A stretch of 64,000 nt of DNA from Billgrantia tianxiuensis (GTDB lineage Bacteria; Pseudomonadota; Gammaproteobacteria; Pseudomonadales; Halomonadaceae). The notes under the pieces were generated by a model. The model ran no database searches, was not told the origin of the DNA, and saw only the letters and a program-made list of their open reading frames with translations. Position numbers and translations under genes: made by a program. How positions within the stretch are numbered: position 1 is the stretch's first letter; every line of letters starts with the position of its first letter. The stretch spans positions 2,294,001-2,358,000 of the forward strand of contig NZ_CP035042.1 in NCBI RefSeq assembly GCF_009834345.1, written 5' to 3'. Of this stretch, positions 1 through 13,342 are shown one piece after another.

Positions 1-338
1 CTGCCGAACCAGGCGCGGTCGGGCATGCCGACGCGCGAGGAGAGCGCGGGACGACCCCAGCCCGTCACCTGATGCAGCGTATAGCTTGCGGCTCCTTCCG
101 GCTTGGTGGCCACCCAGGCGTGTACGGCAAAGATGCCGCGCCAGTTGAAGGCCCGCGCCGAGTAGACCTGTACCACCGCTTCGTGGGTCTGGCTCGGGTC
201 GGGCGCCAGTCCCATGCTGCTGCGGTCGGCACTGCGCCAGTCGCCGCGGGTGTCGATATCCCCGAACCCCCACATGTAGAGCGGTCCGCCGGCCAGCAGC
301 GATATCAGGATCAGCACACCAACGAACAGCTTGAGCAT
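1..338 (-). CDS. DUF3750 family protein (C-terminal part outside window)
   Basis: The minus-strand frame starts at an ATG at 336-338 and runs off the left edge, giving 112 residues. It opens with a hydrophobic stretch (MLKLFVGVLILISLLAGGPL), so the protein is probably membrane-anchored or exported. It then shows the DUF3750 pattern: APDPSQTHEAVVQVYSARAF, RGIFAVHAWVATKP and a YTLHQVTGWG segment. The function of this family is not known to me. It lies 16 bp downstream of ppsR on the same strand and could be co-transcribed with it. Confidence 0.75.
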   Translation of the reverse strand, partial: MLKLFVGVLILISLLAGGPLYMWGFGDIDTRGDWRSADRSSMGLAPDPSQTHEAVVQVYSARAFNWRGIFAVHAWVATKPEGAASYTLHQVTGWGRPALSSRVGMPDRAWFG

Positions 339-354
339 GGCGTGGCTCTCTCGT

Positions 355-1206
355 TCAGCGCGGCGAGAAGCGTCGCGTCAGCCCCGTCTCGGCAATCATG
401 CGGGTCGAGATCTCTTCCACCGAGAAGCGCGTGGTGTCGATGTAGGGAATGTGCATCTGGCGGTAGAGTCCTTCGGCCTGTTCCACTTCCTGTACGCACT
501 GGTCCAGCGAGCTGTAGCGGCTATTGGGCCGCCGCTCGTGGCGAATCGCGGCCAACCGGCGCGGGTCGATCGTCAACCCGAACAGCTTGTGGCGGTATTG
601 GGCGAGGGCGCGAGGCAGCTTCAGGGTTCCGTCTTCGTCGAGATCGTCTTCGGTGAGCGGATAGTTGGCGGCGCGAATGCCGAACTGCAGGGCCAGGTAG
701 AGCGAAGTGGGCGTCTTGCCGCAGCGCGACACGCCGACCAGTATCACGTCGGCCTGGTCGTACTGGTGGGTGCGGGCCCCGTCGTCGTTGTCCAGGGCGA
801 AGTGGACCGAGTGGATGCGGTCCATGTAGACCTCATCCTGACCGATGGAGTGCGTGCGGCCCACGGTGTAGCTCGAGTGGGTGCCGAGTTCTTTCTCCAG
901 TGGCTTGAGGAAGGTGGAGAAGATGTCCACCTTGAAGCCCGGTGCGCTGCGGATCACTTCGCGGATGGACTCATCGACGATGGTGTCGATGATGATCGGC
1001 TGCTCGCCATCGCGGACGGCGGTGTTTTCGATGATCTCGACCAGGGTGCGGGCCTTGTCGATGGTATCGATGTAGGGCTTGGTCAGCATGCGCAGGTCAA
1101 CGTTCTCGAACTGCGCAAGCAGGCTACGGCCCAGGCTCTCGGCAGTGATGCCGGTGCCGTCGGAGATGAAGAAGGCGGTACGGGACATGGCGTCGGCAAG
1201 GTCCAT
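355..1206 (-). CDS. ppsR: Phosphoenolpyruvate synthase regulatory protein (bifunctional kinase/pyrophosphorylase)
   Basis: The product is 283 residues, the usual length for the PSRP/DUF299 family. These enzymes inactivate PEP synthase by ADP-dependent phosphorylation of a threonine and reactivate it by Pi-dependent removal of the phosphate. The N-terminus has the family signature [15 protein letters not shown] (residues 12-26). A P-loop GVSRCGKT lies at residues 158-165, followed by [18 protein letters not shown]. The ATG at 1206 is chosen because an AGGTGG box precedes it; a second ATG at 1188 (MSRTAFF) is possible. It is divergent from ppsA, its substrate, with 274 bp between the starts, the standard arrangement in gammaproteobacteria. 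Confidence 0.95.
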   Translation of the reverse strand: MDLADAMSRTAFFISDGTGITAESLGRSLLAQFENVDLRMLTKPYIDTIDKARTLVEIIENTAVRDGEQPIIIDTIVDESIREVIRSAPGFKVDIFSTFLKPLEKELGTHSSYTVGRTHSIGQDEVYMDRIHSVHFALDNDDGARTHQYDQADVILVGVSRCGKTPTSLYLALQFGIRAANYPLTEDDLDEDGTLKLPRALAQYRHKLFGLTIDPRRLAAIRHERRPNSRYSSLDQCVQEVEQAEGLYRQMHIPYIDTTRFSVEEISTRMIAETGLTRRFSPR

Positions 1207-1480
1207 TACGATTGGACCACCTATTGTCGTGGCTGGTGTCGTTGGCGGCAAGGCGGAGCTGCCTTGCCGCCTGTCCCGACTACAGAAAACGCGCAAATCG
1301 TGCCGTTGTTGTAAAAAACCTCCAGTGACTTCGATGTTAGACCAATGGCGAATATGGCCGCTTGCGTTTAAGGTGGGCAGCATTGCGTTTTTCGCCTGAG
1401 GCGGCTCTGCCCGAGAAATCGGCAAGCGCAAGCGGCGCAACGGCGGCAGGGCCTCGGCAACGAAAATCAAAGGGGGTTAC

Positions 1481-3853
<2,373 letters not shown>

Positions 3854-3879
3854 TTAATTCCGCTTAACGTTACAAACTT

Positions 3880-3912
3880 GCCCGATTGAGGCCTCTCAAT
3901 CGGGCTTTTTTT
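3880..3912 (+). terminator. Rho-independent terminator of ppsA
   Basis: CCCGATTGAG, a GCCT loop and CTCAATCGGG form a perfect 10-bp stem followed by a run of seven T. It lies 27 bp past the ppsA stop and before the ggt start. Confidence 0.93.
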
Positions 3913-3959
3913 CGCCTATGCTGTACACCTCTTACATGGAGTTACCGAGGGGCACTCAA

Positions 3960-5787
3960 ATGGACAATCGTTCAGTTTCCTGGCGTAGGCGCTGGTTAGC
4001 TTTCGTTATCTCCGTCAGCGCGTTGAGCATGCCGCTGATGGCGACTGCCGAGGTGGCCTTTCAGTATGAAGCTCCGGCCATCGAACCGGAAGCCGCTTCC
4101 GGCTACCAGGAGAAGCCCGGCTGGAGTACCGAGCGCTTTGCCGTGGCGGCTGCCAACCCGCTGGCCACCGATGCCGGCTATCAGGTGCTCAAGGCGGGCG
4201 GCTCGGCGGTGGATGCCGCCATTGCCGTACAGATGGTCCTTACCTTGGTGGAGCCCCAGTCGAGCGGAATCGGCGGCGGGGCATTCCTGATGCATTACGA
4301 CGGCAGCGAAGTGAAGGCCTACGATGGCCGTGAGACCGCTCCCCGCGCCGCCAGCGAATCGTTGTTCCTGAATGGTGGGGGCGAGCCCCTGGAGTTCATG
4401 GATGCGGCGGCCAGTGGCCTCTCCGTTGGCGTTCCAGGCACCGTGCGCATGCTCGAGATGGCTCACGAGAAGCATGGCAAGTTGCCTTGGGCAGAGCTGT
4501 TCGCTCCGGCTATCACCCTGGCGGAGGAAGGCTTCGAGGTCAGCCCGCGCTTGCATACGAGCCTTGCCGCCGAAGAGCGGCTGCGCGACGATCCGCTCGG
4601 TGGTGCCTTTTACTACACCGAGGAGGGTGAGCCCCTGCCCCAGGGACATCGCCTCGTGAACCCGGCATTGGCCGCCATCCTGAGGGAAGTCGCCGAGAAC
4701 GGCAGCAAGGCGCTGCATACCGGATCGATTGCCGAGGATCTGGTACAGCGCGTGCAGAACCATCCCGTGCGCCCGGGAGCGATCAGCCTGGAGGACATGG
4801 CGACCTATGTCGCCAAGGAGCGAGATCCGCTGTGCACCGACTGGCAGGCGTATCGGGTCTGCGGTTTCCCACCGCCCTCGTCGGGACACCTCACCATCAT
4901 GCAGATCCTGGGGGTCATGGAGCACTTGCCGGAACTCGACGAGCCGCTGGACGAAGATCGGCCAAGCGTCGAGTGGCTGCATCGTTTCCTCGAGGCATCG
5001 CGGTTGGCATTCGCCGATCGCGGCAAATTCATTGCCGACCCCGATTTCGTCAATCCTCCCGGGGGCGACTGGAACAGCATGCTCGACGAAGAGTACCTGG
5101 CCGAGCGCGCCGAGTTGATAGGCGAGCAGAGCATGGGCCCCGACGGGGCCGAAGCAGGCAACCCCGGCGAGGTGGAAATGGCCTGGGCCGTGCAGCCCTT
5201 GCAGCCCGAGTACGGTACCAGCCATATCAGCATCGTCGATGAAGAGGGCAATGCCGTGGCCATGACCACGACCATCGAGGCGGCGTTCGGCTCACGTATC
5301 ATGGCCGATGGTGGTACCGGCCTGGCGGGGGCTATCTGCTCAACAACGAGCTGACCGATTTCTCGTTCCGGCCGTTGGACAGCGATGGCTCGCCGATCGC
5401 CAACCGTGTCGAGGCCGGCAAGCGGCCGCGTTCCAGCATGAGCCCGACGCTGGTGTTCGATCGCGACAGCGGTGAACTCGTTGCCAGCCTCGGCTCGCCG
5501 GGCGGAGCGGCAATCATTCACTACACCGCCAAAGCGCTTGTTGCCATGCTCGACTGGGGGCTGGATGCTCAAGAGGCGCTCAACCTGCCTCACGCCATCA
5601 CCTGGGCGGGCCGGCTTACCTGGAGGAAGGACGCTTCCCCGCCGAGGTGATCGAGGCGCTCAACGAGCTGGGTCACGAGGCCAGCGAGCGCGAGCTGACA
5701 AGCGGCTTGCAGGCGATCCAGCGCACCGAAGAGGGTTTCTTCGGCGGCGCCGACCCGCGTCGTGAAGGCGTGGTGATGGGCGAGTAG
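3960..5787 (+). pseudogene. ggt: Gamma-glutamyltransferase, two apparent frameshifts
   Basis: This periplasmic Ntn-hydrolase cleaves gamma-glutamyl bonds of glutathione. The ATG at 3960 has a GAGGGG box upstream and is followed by a signal peptide (hydrophobic stretch ending PLMATAEV). Family motifs are present: AAANPLATDAGYQVLKAGGS, SGIGGGAFLMHYDG, and the autoprocessing site PEYGTSHISI with nucleophile Thr at about residue 420. The frame breaks in a five-G run at 5327-5331. One extra G would restore GGYLLNNELTDFSF. It breaks again near 5601, after which a frame reading PAYLEEGRFPAEVIEAL continues to the TAG at 5785. With both bases restored the protein is a normal length of about 608 residues. 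Both breaks are single-base losses, so they may be sequence errors rather than decay. Confidence 0.85.
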
Positions 5788-5840
5788 AAACTCATGGGCG
5801 AGTCGAGGTTTCGGCGAATGGCGCCCGCGGGCGCCACTCG

Positions 5841-7712
5841 TCAGCGTCGCAGCCAATTGCGCAATTTCACCAGCAGGATCGCACCGTCGCTGAGTTCGCC
5901 ACGCTCCTCGATGAGTTCGGCGAGACGATCCGGATGATCGGTAATGATCGCGTCCACTCCCAGATCGATCATCTGCGACATGCGGGCGCGGTCGTTCACC
6001 GTCCAGGCGTGCACTTCGTAGCCCAGCTCCCGCGCCAGCCGGATCTCGTTCTCGGTGATGCGGTTGTGGCGCAGTCCCAGCGCATCGAAACTGCGTCGAT
6101 CCAAGGTGCCCGGCATGACCAGTTGGGCCAGCAGGGTCACGCGCAGGTCAGGCTCCCGCTCCTTGATCATCTCCAGCACGCTGGCCGACATGACGGCGAG
6201 GCGAGTCTCTCCGGCCACATTTGGGTTGCCGCAGCGCGATGCCTCGGCCGGGGCGACTCGCGTCAGACAGGTGCGCCGCGCTTCGGTTTCCCGCTGTAGC
6301 GCGGCCAGCACGGCTTCCACCAGCGCGGCTTCGGCCCCGGGATCCGGCTTCATGTCGATCATCAGGGCACTGCTGCCGCGTACCGCGGCGAAGGCCTCGT
6401 CGAGGGTGGGGATGCGCTCGCCGACGAAGGCGTCGCCAAACCAACTGCCGACGTCAAATGTGCGCAGCTCTTCCAGCGTCATTTCCTGCAGATTGCGTGG
6501 GTCTCCCGTCAGGCGTTGCAGGCTGCGGTCGTGATAGAGCACCACCTCGCCATCGGCCGTCAGACGAACATCGATCTCGACGTAGTGGGCGCGGTCCTCG
6601 ATCGCTTGCTCGATCGCCGCCAGGGTATTTTCGGGCGCGGCCACGGAACTGCCGCGATGCGCGATGATCGTCACGTCGTCACGCAGCTCGAAGCTATTGA
6701 CGATCCACCAGGCCTGGGCCACGGCAAAGAGCAGGACGGCTAGCTCGACCCCCCAGGCCAGGCGCCCCGGGTGGGCGTCGGGTGGTGGTGGGGCGGGACG
6801 AGGTTCACGGTGCGCCAGGCGCAGGTAGAGACAGGCCGAGAGCAGTGAGTTTGCCGCAATGCCGATGAAGGTAATGGCCAGCGTGACGAGGACATAACCG
6901 GTCATGTAGGCCAGCATGGCGGGGATCAGTACCGCATTGCGTTCCGGCAGCCACCATAGCATGGGCGTGAAGACGCGATCGAAGAGGGTGCTGGTGGCGA
7001 AAGGCAAGGCAACGATGACCAGCAGCACGGAGATCACCACCAAGGCGACCTTGCCGCGCTGCCCGCGGGTCAGCTCCCGGCTGCGCTTGAGAGCTGCGGG
7101 GGCGGAAAGATTTTCCAGCGTGGCCACCGGCAATGCCAGGATCCAGCGGACATAGAGCCAAGCGGCGATCAGCGCCCAGGCGAAGGCAACCGGTGCCGCC
7201 GCCGCCAGGAAATACCACAGCGCCGGTGGACGCATGCGCATGACGTAGTAGGGATCGAGTCCGCCGATGATCAGCTCATAGAGCCAGCCCAGCAACAGTG
7301 CCACAGGTAGCAGCAGCAGCAGATGCGCCCCCACTTGCAGTACCACCAGCCCAGCCAGGGCGGGCAGGCGGCGCAAGGTTTGCCAGAGGGCGATGAAGGC
7401 TAGCCGGTAATGGTTGTCGCGGCGCTTGATCGCCACCAGGATCATGCCGGCCTGCTGAAGGTAGAGCAGCAGAAACGTCAGGCCGATCGCGGCCAAGAGC
7501 CACAGGATTCCTCCCGGGCTGAGCAGCAGGTTGAGCAGTTCGGCATTGGTGATGACCGGGCGGTCGAAGCGCCTGAGCAGGCTGGTCAGCGTCCAGGCCA
7601 CGGCCGGCAGCAGCAGGCTGGAGGCGAGCAGGGTGAAGAACAGATGGTACGCCACCAGCGGACGCAGATGCTCTCGCAGGCTGCGTAGCACATCCACGCC
7701 TAATGACGTCAT
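5841..7712 (-). CDS. Membrane-anchored glycerophosphodiester phosphodiesterase
   Basis: The product is 623 residues. Roughly the first 335 residues form a multi-pass membrane domain of the type fused to GDPD enzymes (hydrophobic segments such as LVAYHLFFTLLASSLLLPAV and YVLVTLAITFIGIAANSLLS). The C-terminal GDPD domain starts at TIIAHRGSSVAAPENTLAAI, contains VEIDVRLTADGEVVLYHD with metal-binding acidic residues, and ends AWTVNDRARMSQMIDLGVDA. The domain hydrolyses glycerophosphodiesters to glycerol-3-phosphate and an alcohol. The ATG at 7712 has only a weak ribosome binding site (GAGAGCC). It faces ggt tail to tail. Confidence 0.88.
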   Translation of the reverse strand: MTSLGVDVLRSLREHLRPLVAYHLFFTLLASSLLLPAVAWTLTSLLRRFDRPVITNAELLNLLLSPGGILWLLAAIGLTFLLLYLQQAGMILVAIKRRDNHYRLAFIALWQTLRRLPALAGLVVLQVGAHLLLLLPVALLLGWLYELIIGGLDPYYVMRMRPPALWYFLAAAAPVAFAWALIAAWLYVRWILALPVATLENLSAPAALKRSRELTRGQRGKVALVVISVLLVIVALPFATSTLFDRVFTPMLWWLPERNAVLIPAMLAYMTGYVLVTLAITFIGIAANSLLSACLYLRLAHREPRPAPPPPDAHPGRLAWGVELAVLLFAVAQAWWIVNSFELRDDVTIIAHRGSSVAAPENTLAAIEQAIEDRAHYVEIDVRLTADGEVVLYHDRSLQRLTGDPRNLQEMTLEELRTFDVGSWFGDAFVGERIPTLDEAFAAVRGSSALMIDMKPDPGAEAALVEAVLAALQRETEARRTCLTRVAPAEASRCGNPNVAGETRLAVMSASVLEMIKEREPDLRVTLLAQLVMPGTLDRRSFDALGLRHNRITENEIRLARELGYEVHAWTVNDRARMSQMIDLGVDAIITDHPDRLAELIEERGELSDGAILLVKLRNWLRR

Positions 7713-7796
7713 CGATCTGCAGGCTCTCGGTGAAGGCTCATGCCATTAGCGTGGCATCGCCGCCGCATGAAGAGCAAGTGCCGCCGTGCGTGCCGA

Positions 7797-8285
7797 TCAG
7801 CTGTCGAGCGGCAGGCGCGTCTCGGCCACCACGATGCCGTTGTTGTCGGCGTAGAGCCACTGGCCCGGCCGCAGGGTCACGCCGGCAAAGGTGACGGCCA
7901 CGTCGCGGCTACCCTCGCCACGTTTCTCGCTCTTGCGCGGGTGAGCCCCCAGCGCCTGCACGCCCAGGTCGGTTTCGGCCAGGACATCCACATCGCGCAC
8001 GCAGCCGTACATGACGACACCGGACCAGCCATTGTCCACGGCCTGCTCGGCCAACATGTCGCCGAGCATGGCGCAGCGCTGGGAACCGCCGCCATCGACC
8101 ACCAGCACGGCACCTTCGCCAGGCTCGCTGACTGCCTGCTTGACTAGGGAGTTATCCTCGAAGCACTTGACCGTGCGAATCGGCCCGCAGAAGGCGTCCC
8201 GACCGCCGAAATTGATGAAGATCGGATCGAGAACCTGAACTTCCGGATGGGCATCGCAGATATCGGGCGTGATGATGGCACTCAT
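7797..8285 (-). CDS. rraA: Regulator of ribonuclease E activity A
   Basis: The protein is 162 residues, the normal RraA length. RraA binds RNase E and inhibits its processing activity, altering mRNA decay; some homologues also have aldolase activity. Visible motifs are [58 protein letters not shown] and the strongly conserved [17 protein letters not shown]. The longer reading frame extends upstream, but the ATG at 8285 preceded by AAGGAA matches the family start. It is probably a single-gene unit. Confidence 0.93.
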   Translation of the reverse strand: MSAIITPDICDAHPEVQVLDPIFINFGGRDAFCGPIRTVKCFEDNSLVKQAVSEPGEGAVLVVDGGGSQRCAMLGDMLAEQAVDNGWSGVVMYGCVRDVDVLAETDLGVQALGAHPRKSEKRGEGSRDVAVTFAGVTLRPGQWLYADNNGIVVAETRLPLDS

Positions 8286-8430
8286 GGGGGTTCCTTGCCG
8301 ACGAGAGTGGAAAGCCCAAACATGATGCCACACTCGGTCGTGGGTGGCTTTCGTCGGTTCGTCTGAGATCGCCGGCACCGGGCATGGTCCGGTGCCGGAG
8401 GGGCAGGTGGATGGCGCGAAGTGGGACTGA

Positions 8431-9039
8431 CTAGAAGCGCAGCCCTACCGAGGCCGTGAAGGTATCGATGGTGTAGTCGCTATCGAAATCGTAGCGCTCG
8501 TATTCGGCTCGGATCAGCACCGGATTGAAGTTGAACTGGGCACCGAGACCATAGACCGGATCGAAGCCGTCATTGTCCTGAAGGTCGAGTTCGGCATCGC
8601 CCAGATTGCCTTTCACCTCCGTCTCCCAACTGGCTGCGCCGACCTTGGCGAATGGGGTGAACCAGGTCGTGACGGGGAGCTGACCAACAAGGCTGGCGCC
8701 GTAGGCGGTCGACTCTAGATCGGTGCTGGCTCCGTCGGTACCGCGCAAGCGTACGCGCCCCAGGTCGGCGTAGAAGGCTTCCACTGCCAGATAGCGGTTG
8801 AACTGGTAGCCGGCAAAGCCCTTCCAGACGTTGTCGTCGTCGTCAACGCTGAAATTGCGACCCCCGCTTTCGATGAAGTTGTCCACCTCCTCGCGGTCGT
8901 TTTCCAGCGAACTGAAGCCGGTACCGAGACCCAGATAGGCGTAGCGTTCATATGGATCGTTGGTCTGGGCCTGTGCTCCAGTGACGAAAAGCAGCGTGGT
9001 GGAGGCGAGCGTTGCGGTGAGGAGTGTTCTCTTCGACAT
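8431..9039 (-). CDS. Outer-membrane beta-barrel protein (OmpA/OmpW-like fold)
   Basis: This is a 202-residue exported protein. A signal peptide ([20 protein letters not shown], cleavage after AQA) is followed by alternating amphipathic strands rich in Gly and aromatic residues, e.g. [33 protein letters not shown] and [20 protein letters not shown]. It ends with the barrel-assembly signature: a C-terminal Phe in FTASVGLRF. The ATG at 9039 has a good AGGAGT box. The general fold is secure; a specific ligand or role cannot be read from the sequence. Confidence 0.85.
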   Translation of the reverse strand: MSKRTLLTATLASTTLLFVTGAQAQTNDPYERYAYLGLGTGFSSLENDREEVDNFIESGGRNFSVDDDDNVWKGFAGYQFNRYLAVEAFYADLGRVRLRGTDGASTDLESTAYGASLVGQLPVTTWFTPFAKVGAASWETEVKGNLGDAELDLQDNDGFDPVYGLGAQFNFNPVLIRAEYERYDFDSDYTIDTFTASVGLRF

Positions 9040-9350
9040 GTTCTGACTCCTTGAATGTCCCTTGGCCTCTCGAATCCCTCTTATTCTCATGCCTGGACGG
9101 CTCCATGCCGCCAGCGCACGAAGGCTTTTTAAAGTTAGACTCGCCGGGAGCGGCTCTCAAGGTGGGGCAGGTAAAGAATCGTAGCGAGGCGTCGCTTCGT
9201 GGCGACATTAAGGTGAGTTAATACAAAGGCTTATAAAAAAAGCGCCCTCGTGGGAGGGCGCTTCGTTCATCGGCTCCGGTGCCTTCTGCAAGGCACCATC
9301 GATGTTGCGAGCATCGGAGTCGAACCTGATGCTATCAGAACCCGGGGGTA
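9040..9350. other. Intergenic region between acnB and the outer-membrane protein gene
   Basis: This stretch of 311 bp carries no convincing gene. It contains the acnB terminator (9234-9265) and presumably the promoter of the barrel gene in its left part, where AT-rich segments lie around 9124-9140 and 9215-9240. I could not assign -35/-10 boxes with confidence. Confidence 0.6.
9234..9265 (-). terminator. Rho-independent terminator of acnB
   Basis: Read on the minus strand, GAAGCGCCCTC and GAGGGCGC form a GC-rich stem with a short loop followed by a run of seven T. It is placed 85 bp beyond the acnB stop. Confidence 0.88.
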
Positions 9351-11952
9351 TCAGGCTTCCTGAGCGACCGGAATCACGTTGGAAGCGGCGTTCTGATACT
9401 CCTCGATCTCATGGAAGTTCATGTAACGATAGATCTCCCCGGCCATGGCGTCGAATTCGCCCATGTACCGCTGGTACTCCTCGACGCTCGGCAGGCGACC
9501 TTCCACCGCAGCCACTGCGGCCAGCTCCGCCGAGGCCAGGTAGACGTTGGCGCCGTCGCCCAGGCGGTTGGGGAAGTTGCGGGTGGAGGTGGAGACCACG
9601 GTGCTCTTGGCGGCGACGCGGGCCTGGTTGCCCATGCACAGCGAGCAGCCCGGCATCTCCATGCGCGCGCCGGCGCGACCGTAGATACCGTAGTAGCCCT
9701 CTTCGGTCAGCTGGTGCTGGTCCATCTTGGTCGGCGGGGCCAGCCACAGACGAGTCTTCAGGCTACCGGCGGGCTGCTTCTCGAGCAGCTTGCCCGCAGC
9801 GCGGAAGTGACCGATGTTGGTCATGCACGAACCGATGAAGACCTCGTCGATCTTTTCGCCGGCCACTTGGGAGAGCAGGCGGGCGTCGTCCGGGTCGTTC
9901 GGGCGCACAGCACCGGCTCCTTGAGATTGGCCAGGTCGATCTCGATCACCGCGGCGTATTCGGCGTCCTTGTCGGCGCGCATCAGGCTCGGGTTGGCCAG
10001 CCACTCCTCCATCGCCAGGATACGGCGCTCGATGGTGCGCTTGTCACCGTAGCCGTTGGCGATCATCCACTTGAGCAGGGTGATGTTGGACTTCAGGTAT
10101 TCGGTGACGCTTTCCTCCCCCAGGGTAATGGTGCAGCCCGCGGCGGAGCGCTCGGCGGAGGCGTCGGAGAGCTCGAAGGCCTGCTCGACGGTGAGATCCT
10201 CGAGGCCCTCGATCTCCAGCACGCGGCCGGAGAAGATGTTCTTCTTGCCCGACTTCTCGACGGTCAGCAGGCCTTCCTGGATGGCGTAGTAGGGGATGGC
10301 ATGGACCAGGTCGCGCAGGGTGACGCCCGGCTGGCGCTTGCCCTTGAAACGCACCAGCACCGATTCCGGCATGTCCAGTGGCATCACGCCGGTGGCGGCG
10401 GCAAAGGCAACCAGGCCTGAGCCGGCCGGGAACGAGATGCCCAGCGGGAAGCGGGTGTGCGAGTCGCCGCCGGTGCCCACGGTGTCGGGCAGCAGCATGC
10501 GGTTCAGCCAGCTGTGGATTATACCGTCGCCCGGGCGCAGCGAGACGCCGCCGCGGTTCATGATGAAGTCGGGCAGGGTGTGATGGGTCTCCACGTCGAC
10601 CGGCTTCGGATAGGCGGCGGTGTGGCAGAACGACTGCATCACCAGGTCGGCCTGGAAGCCCAGGCAGGCCAGGTCCTTGAGCTCGTCACGGGTCATCGGG
10701 CCGGTGGTGTCCTGGGAGCCCACGGTGGTCATCTTCGGCTCGCAGTACATGCCCGGGCGTACGCCCTCCATGCCGCAGGCCTTGCCGACCATCTTCTGGG
10801 CCAGGGTGAAGCCCTTGCCGGTGTCCTTGGGCTGCTCGGGCAGGCGGAACACGTCGGACTGGGGCAGGCCCAGCGCCTCGCGTGCCTTGCCGGTCAGGCC
10901 GCGGCCGATGATCAGCGGAATACGGCCGCCGGCACGCACTTCGTCGAGGATCACCTGAGTCTTGAGCTCGAAGGTCGAGACCACTTCATCAGTGCCGTGC
11001 TTGCACACCTTGCCTTCGTAGGGGTAGACGTCGATCACGTCGCCCATTTCGAGCTTGGAGACGTCCATCTCGACGGGCAGGGCGCCAGCGTCTTCCATGG
11101 TGTTGAAGAAGATCGGGGCGATCTTGCCGCCGAAGCAGAAACCGCCGGCGCGCTTGTTGGGCACGTTGGGGATGTCGTCGCCGAAGAACCACAGCACGGA
11201 GTTGGTGGCCGACTTGCGCGAGGAACCGGTGCCGACCACGTCGCCCACGTAGGCGACCGGGAAGCCCTTGGCCTTCACCTCTTCGATCTGCTTGAGCGGG
11301 CCGGTGGTACCGGGCACTTCAGGCACGATGCCTTCGCGCTCGTTCTTGAGCATGGCGTTGGCATGCAGTGGGATGTCGGGGCGCGACCAGGCGTCAGGCG
11401 CGGGGAGAGGTCGTCGGTGTTGGTCTCGCCCGGCACCTTGAACACAGTGAGGCTGATCTTCTCGGCCAGCGCCGGCTTGGACAGGAACCACTCGGCGTCG
11501 GCCCAGGACTGCAGCACGTCCTTGGCCACGGCGTTGCCGGCCTTGGCGCGCTCTTCCACATCATGGAAGGCATCGAACATCAGCAGGGTGTGCTTGAGCT
11601 GCTCGCCGGCTTCCTTGGCCAGTTCGCTGTCGTCCAGCAGCTCGACCAGAGTGGCGATGTTGTAGCCGCCCTGCATGGTGCCCAGCAGCTTGACGGCATG
11701 TACCTTGTCGACCAACGGCGATTGCGCCTCGCCCTTGGCGATGGCGGTGAGGAAGCCGGCCTTGACGTAGGCGGCCTCGTCGACGCCCGGGGGAACGCGG
11801 TTCGTCAGCAGGTCGAGGATGAACTCCTCCTCGCCGGCAGGCGGGTTCTTCAGCAGTTCGACCAGCGCGGCGGCCTGTTCGGCATTCAGGGGCTTCGGCG
11901 GGACGCCCTCGGCGGCGCGTTCTTCGACATGTTGGCGATAGGCTTCAAGCAC
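9351..11952 (-). pseudogene. acnB: Aconitate hydratase B, two apparent single-base frameshifts
   Basis: This is the bifunctional aconitase of the TCA cycle (citrate to isocitrate), a [4Fe-4S] enzyme of about 865 residues. Three frames together give the complete protein. It starts LEAYRQHVEERAAEGVPPKP at a GTG (11952) and includes FILDLLTNRVPPGVDEAAYV, the cluster ligands in [10 protein letters not shown] and GCSLCMGNQA, and an ordinary C-terminus. The frame breaks near 11398-11402 (one G missing after CCCCG in the coding sense) and near 9900-9904 (one C missing in a C run). An in-frame upstream ATG at 12048 would add about 32 unconserved residues, so I prefer the GTG. Loss of such a central enzyme twice over is unlikely; sequence error is the simplest reading. 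Confidence 0.9.
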
Positions 11953-12205
11953 GTTGGGGCCCTCATCTGGTGTGTTGCCCAAAGCGGGGCGATAGTCGAT
12001 GAACATCGGCGAAATGCCCGCTTTGGTTGGTGAAACAACCGTAGTCACTGGGTGGCGCGATTCTACGGGAAACTGTCGACAATGTTAAGTTGGGCCTCCT
12101 GGCGAGGGCCTAGACTTTGGTCGTCGCGATGTTCGCCGAACTACAGCGTGCCACCCGGAGCGGGTCGCGTTACCATGGGCCGGTAAAACGACAGGGGATA
12201 GGTAG

Positions 12206-12661
12206 ATGTGCGCGCGTATCGCCTCGCCCTGCGTGGGGCTCTGCTCGACGACGCTTGGCGACTCCGTATGCCGAGGGTGTCAGCGTACCGATGATGAGAT
12301 TAGCGAATGGATGGCGCTGCCCGCCGAACAGCGCGATAGCCGCATGGTGGAGCTGGACGGCCTGCGTGAGCGAGTGGCCGGCCGCTTCCTGCGCATCGAC
12401 GACGAAGCCCGCCTGGAGGCACAGCTGAAGCGCCACCGCATCCGCTTCCGTCCCGAGCAGCCGCCGCTGTCGCGTGCGGTGGAGTTGTTGCGGGTTGGCC
12501 GAGACCGCATACGTGACCTGCAGTGCTATGGGCTGGTACCGCTGGAAGGCGCCGTGGGCCTCACTGCCGCTGAACTTCACGAGCGCCTGAGTGCCCGATT
12601 GCTGGAGGAGGCGAGCAGACGCCGACGCGCGCTGCAAGCGTGTACGGACTCCCACTGTTGA
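12206..12661 (+). CDS. DUF1289 domain protein
   Basis: The protein is 151 residues. The N-terminal 50 residues form the DUF1289 cysteine module (SPCVGLCSTTLGDSVCRGCQ, then TDDEISEWMALP), which probably binds metal or an iron-sulfur cluster; the function is unknown. The rest is a charged helical extension rich in Arg and Glu. The start ATG at 12206 follows AGGGGATAGGTAG, a good ribosome binding site. It is divergent from acnB and 30 bp upstream of miaE, with which it probably forms an operon. Confidence 0.8.
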   Translation: MCARIASPCVGLCSTTLGDSVCRGCQRTDDEISEWMALPAEQRDSRMVELDGLRERVAGRFLRIDDEARLEAQLKRHRIRFRPEQPPLSRAVELLRVGRDRIRDLQCYGLVPLEGAVGLTAAELHERLSARLLEEASRRRRALQACTDSHC

Positions 12662-12691
12662 TTGCCTGACCCAGAATTCCGAGCTGAAAAC

Positions 12692-13327
12692 ATGTCCGAT
12701 ACCCTGGAAGCGACCCTGAGTGACGTCGAGCTGCCACCGAGCCTGCTCGCCTTTCTTGCCTGTCCCACGCCCGATGCCTGGGTGGAATGGGCACTGAAGA
12801 ATCCCGAGCTGCTGCTCATCGATCACGCCCAGTGCGAAAAGAAGGCGGCTTCCACCGCCATGAGCCTGCTTTACCGCTATGTGAACCAGCCGCTGCTGCT
12901 GACCAAGATGTCGCAGCTGGCGCGGGAGGAGCTGCTGCACTTCGAGCAGGTGGTCAAGCTGATGGAGGCGCGGGGGATCGAGTATCGCCACCTGAGTGCA
13001 TCGCGCTATGCCGAATCGCTACGCCGGCACGTTCGCCCTCAAGAACCCGACAGGCTTGTCGATATCCTCATCATCGGGGCATTCATCGAAGCGAGAAGCT
13101 GCGAACGCTTCGCGAGGCTCATACCCCATCTCGACACCGAGCTGGCTAGATTCTATCGCTCGCTGGTCAAGTCCGAAGGGCGACATTACGAAGATTATCT
13201 CATGCTGGCGCAGCATATTTCGTCGGATCCCATTGACAAGCGGGTGGATTTCTTTGCCGAATGCGAAGCACAACTAATAGTCACGCCGGACACGGCGTTT
13301 CGTTTCCATAGTGGCGTGCCGGCCTGA
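12692..13327 (+). CDS. miaE: tRNA-(ms2io6A37) hydroxylase
   Basis: MiaE is a non-haem di-iron monooxygenase that hydroxylates the isopentenyl group of ms2i6A37 in tRNA. The 211-residue protein shows the ferritin-like iron-binding helices: LLIDHAQCEKKAASTAMSLL, LAREELLHFEQVVKLMEARG (ExxH type), IEARSCERFARLIP and LVKSEGRHYEDYLMLA. The start at 12692 (MSDTLEATLSD) is preferred over an upstream in-frame ATG because the ten extra residues are not conserved in style. It lies between the DUF1289 gene and the large regulator, all on the plus strand with short gaps. Confidence 0.92.
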   Translation: MSDTLEATLSDVELPPSLLAFLACPTPDAWVEWALKNPELLLIDHAQCEKKAASTAMSLLYRYVNQPLLLTKMSQLAREELLHFEQVVKLMEARGIEYRHLSASRYAESLRRHVRPQEPDRLVDILIIGAFIEARSCERFARLIPHLDTELARFYRSLVKSEGRHYEDYLMLAQHISSDPIDKRVDFFAECEAQLIVTPDTAFRFHSGVPA

Positions 13328-13342
13328 CGCCGCCACTTTGCC

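Noticed and set aside
3996..5225. Long minus-strand ORF opposite ggt, and similar long ORFs opposite acnB, ppsA and pqiA
   Set aside because: They mirror the codon pattern of genuine GC-rich genes, have no ribosome binding site or recognisable motif, and the opposite strand encodes known proteins.
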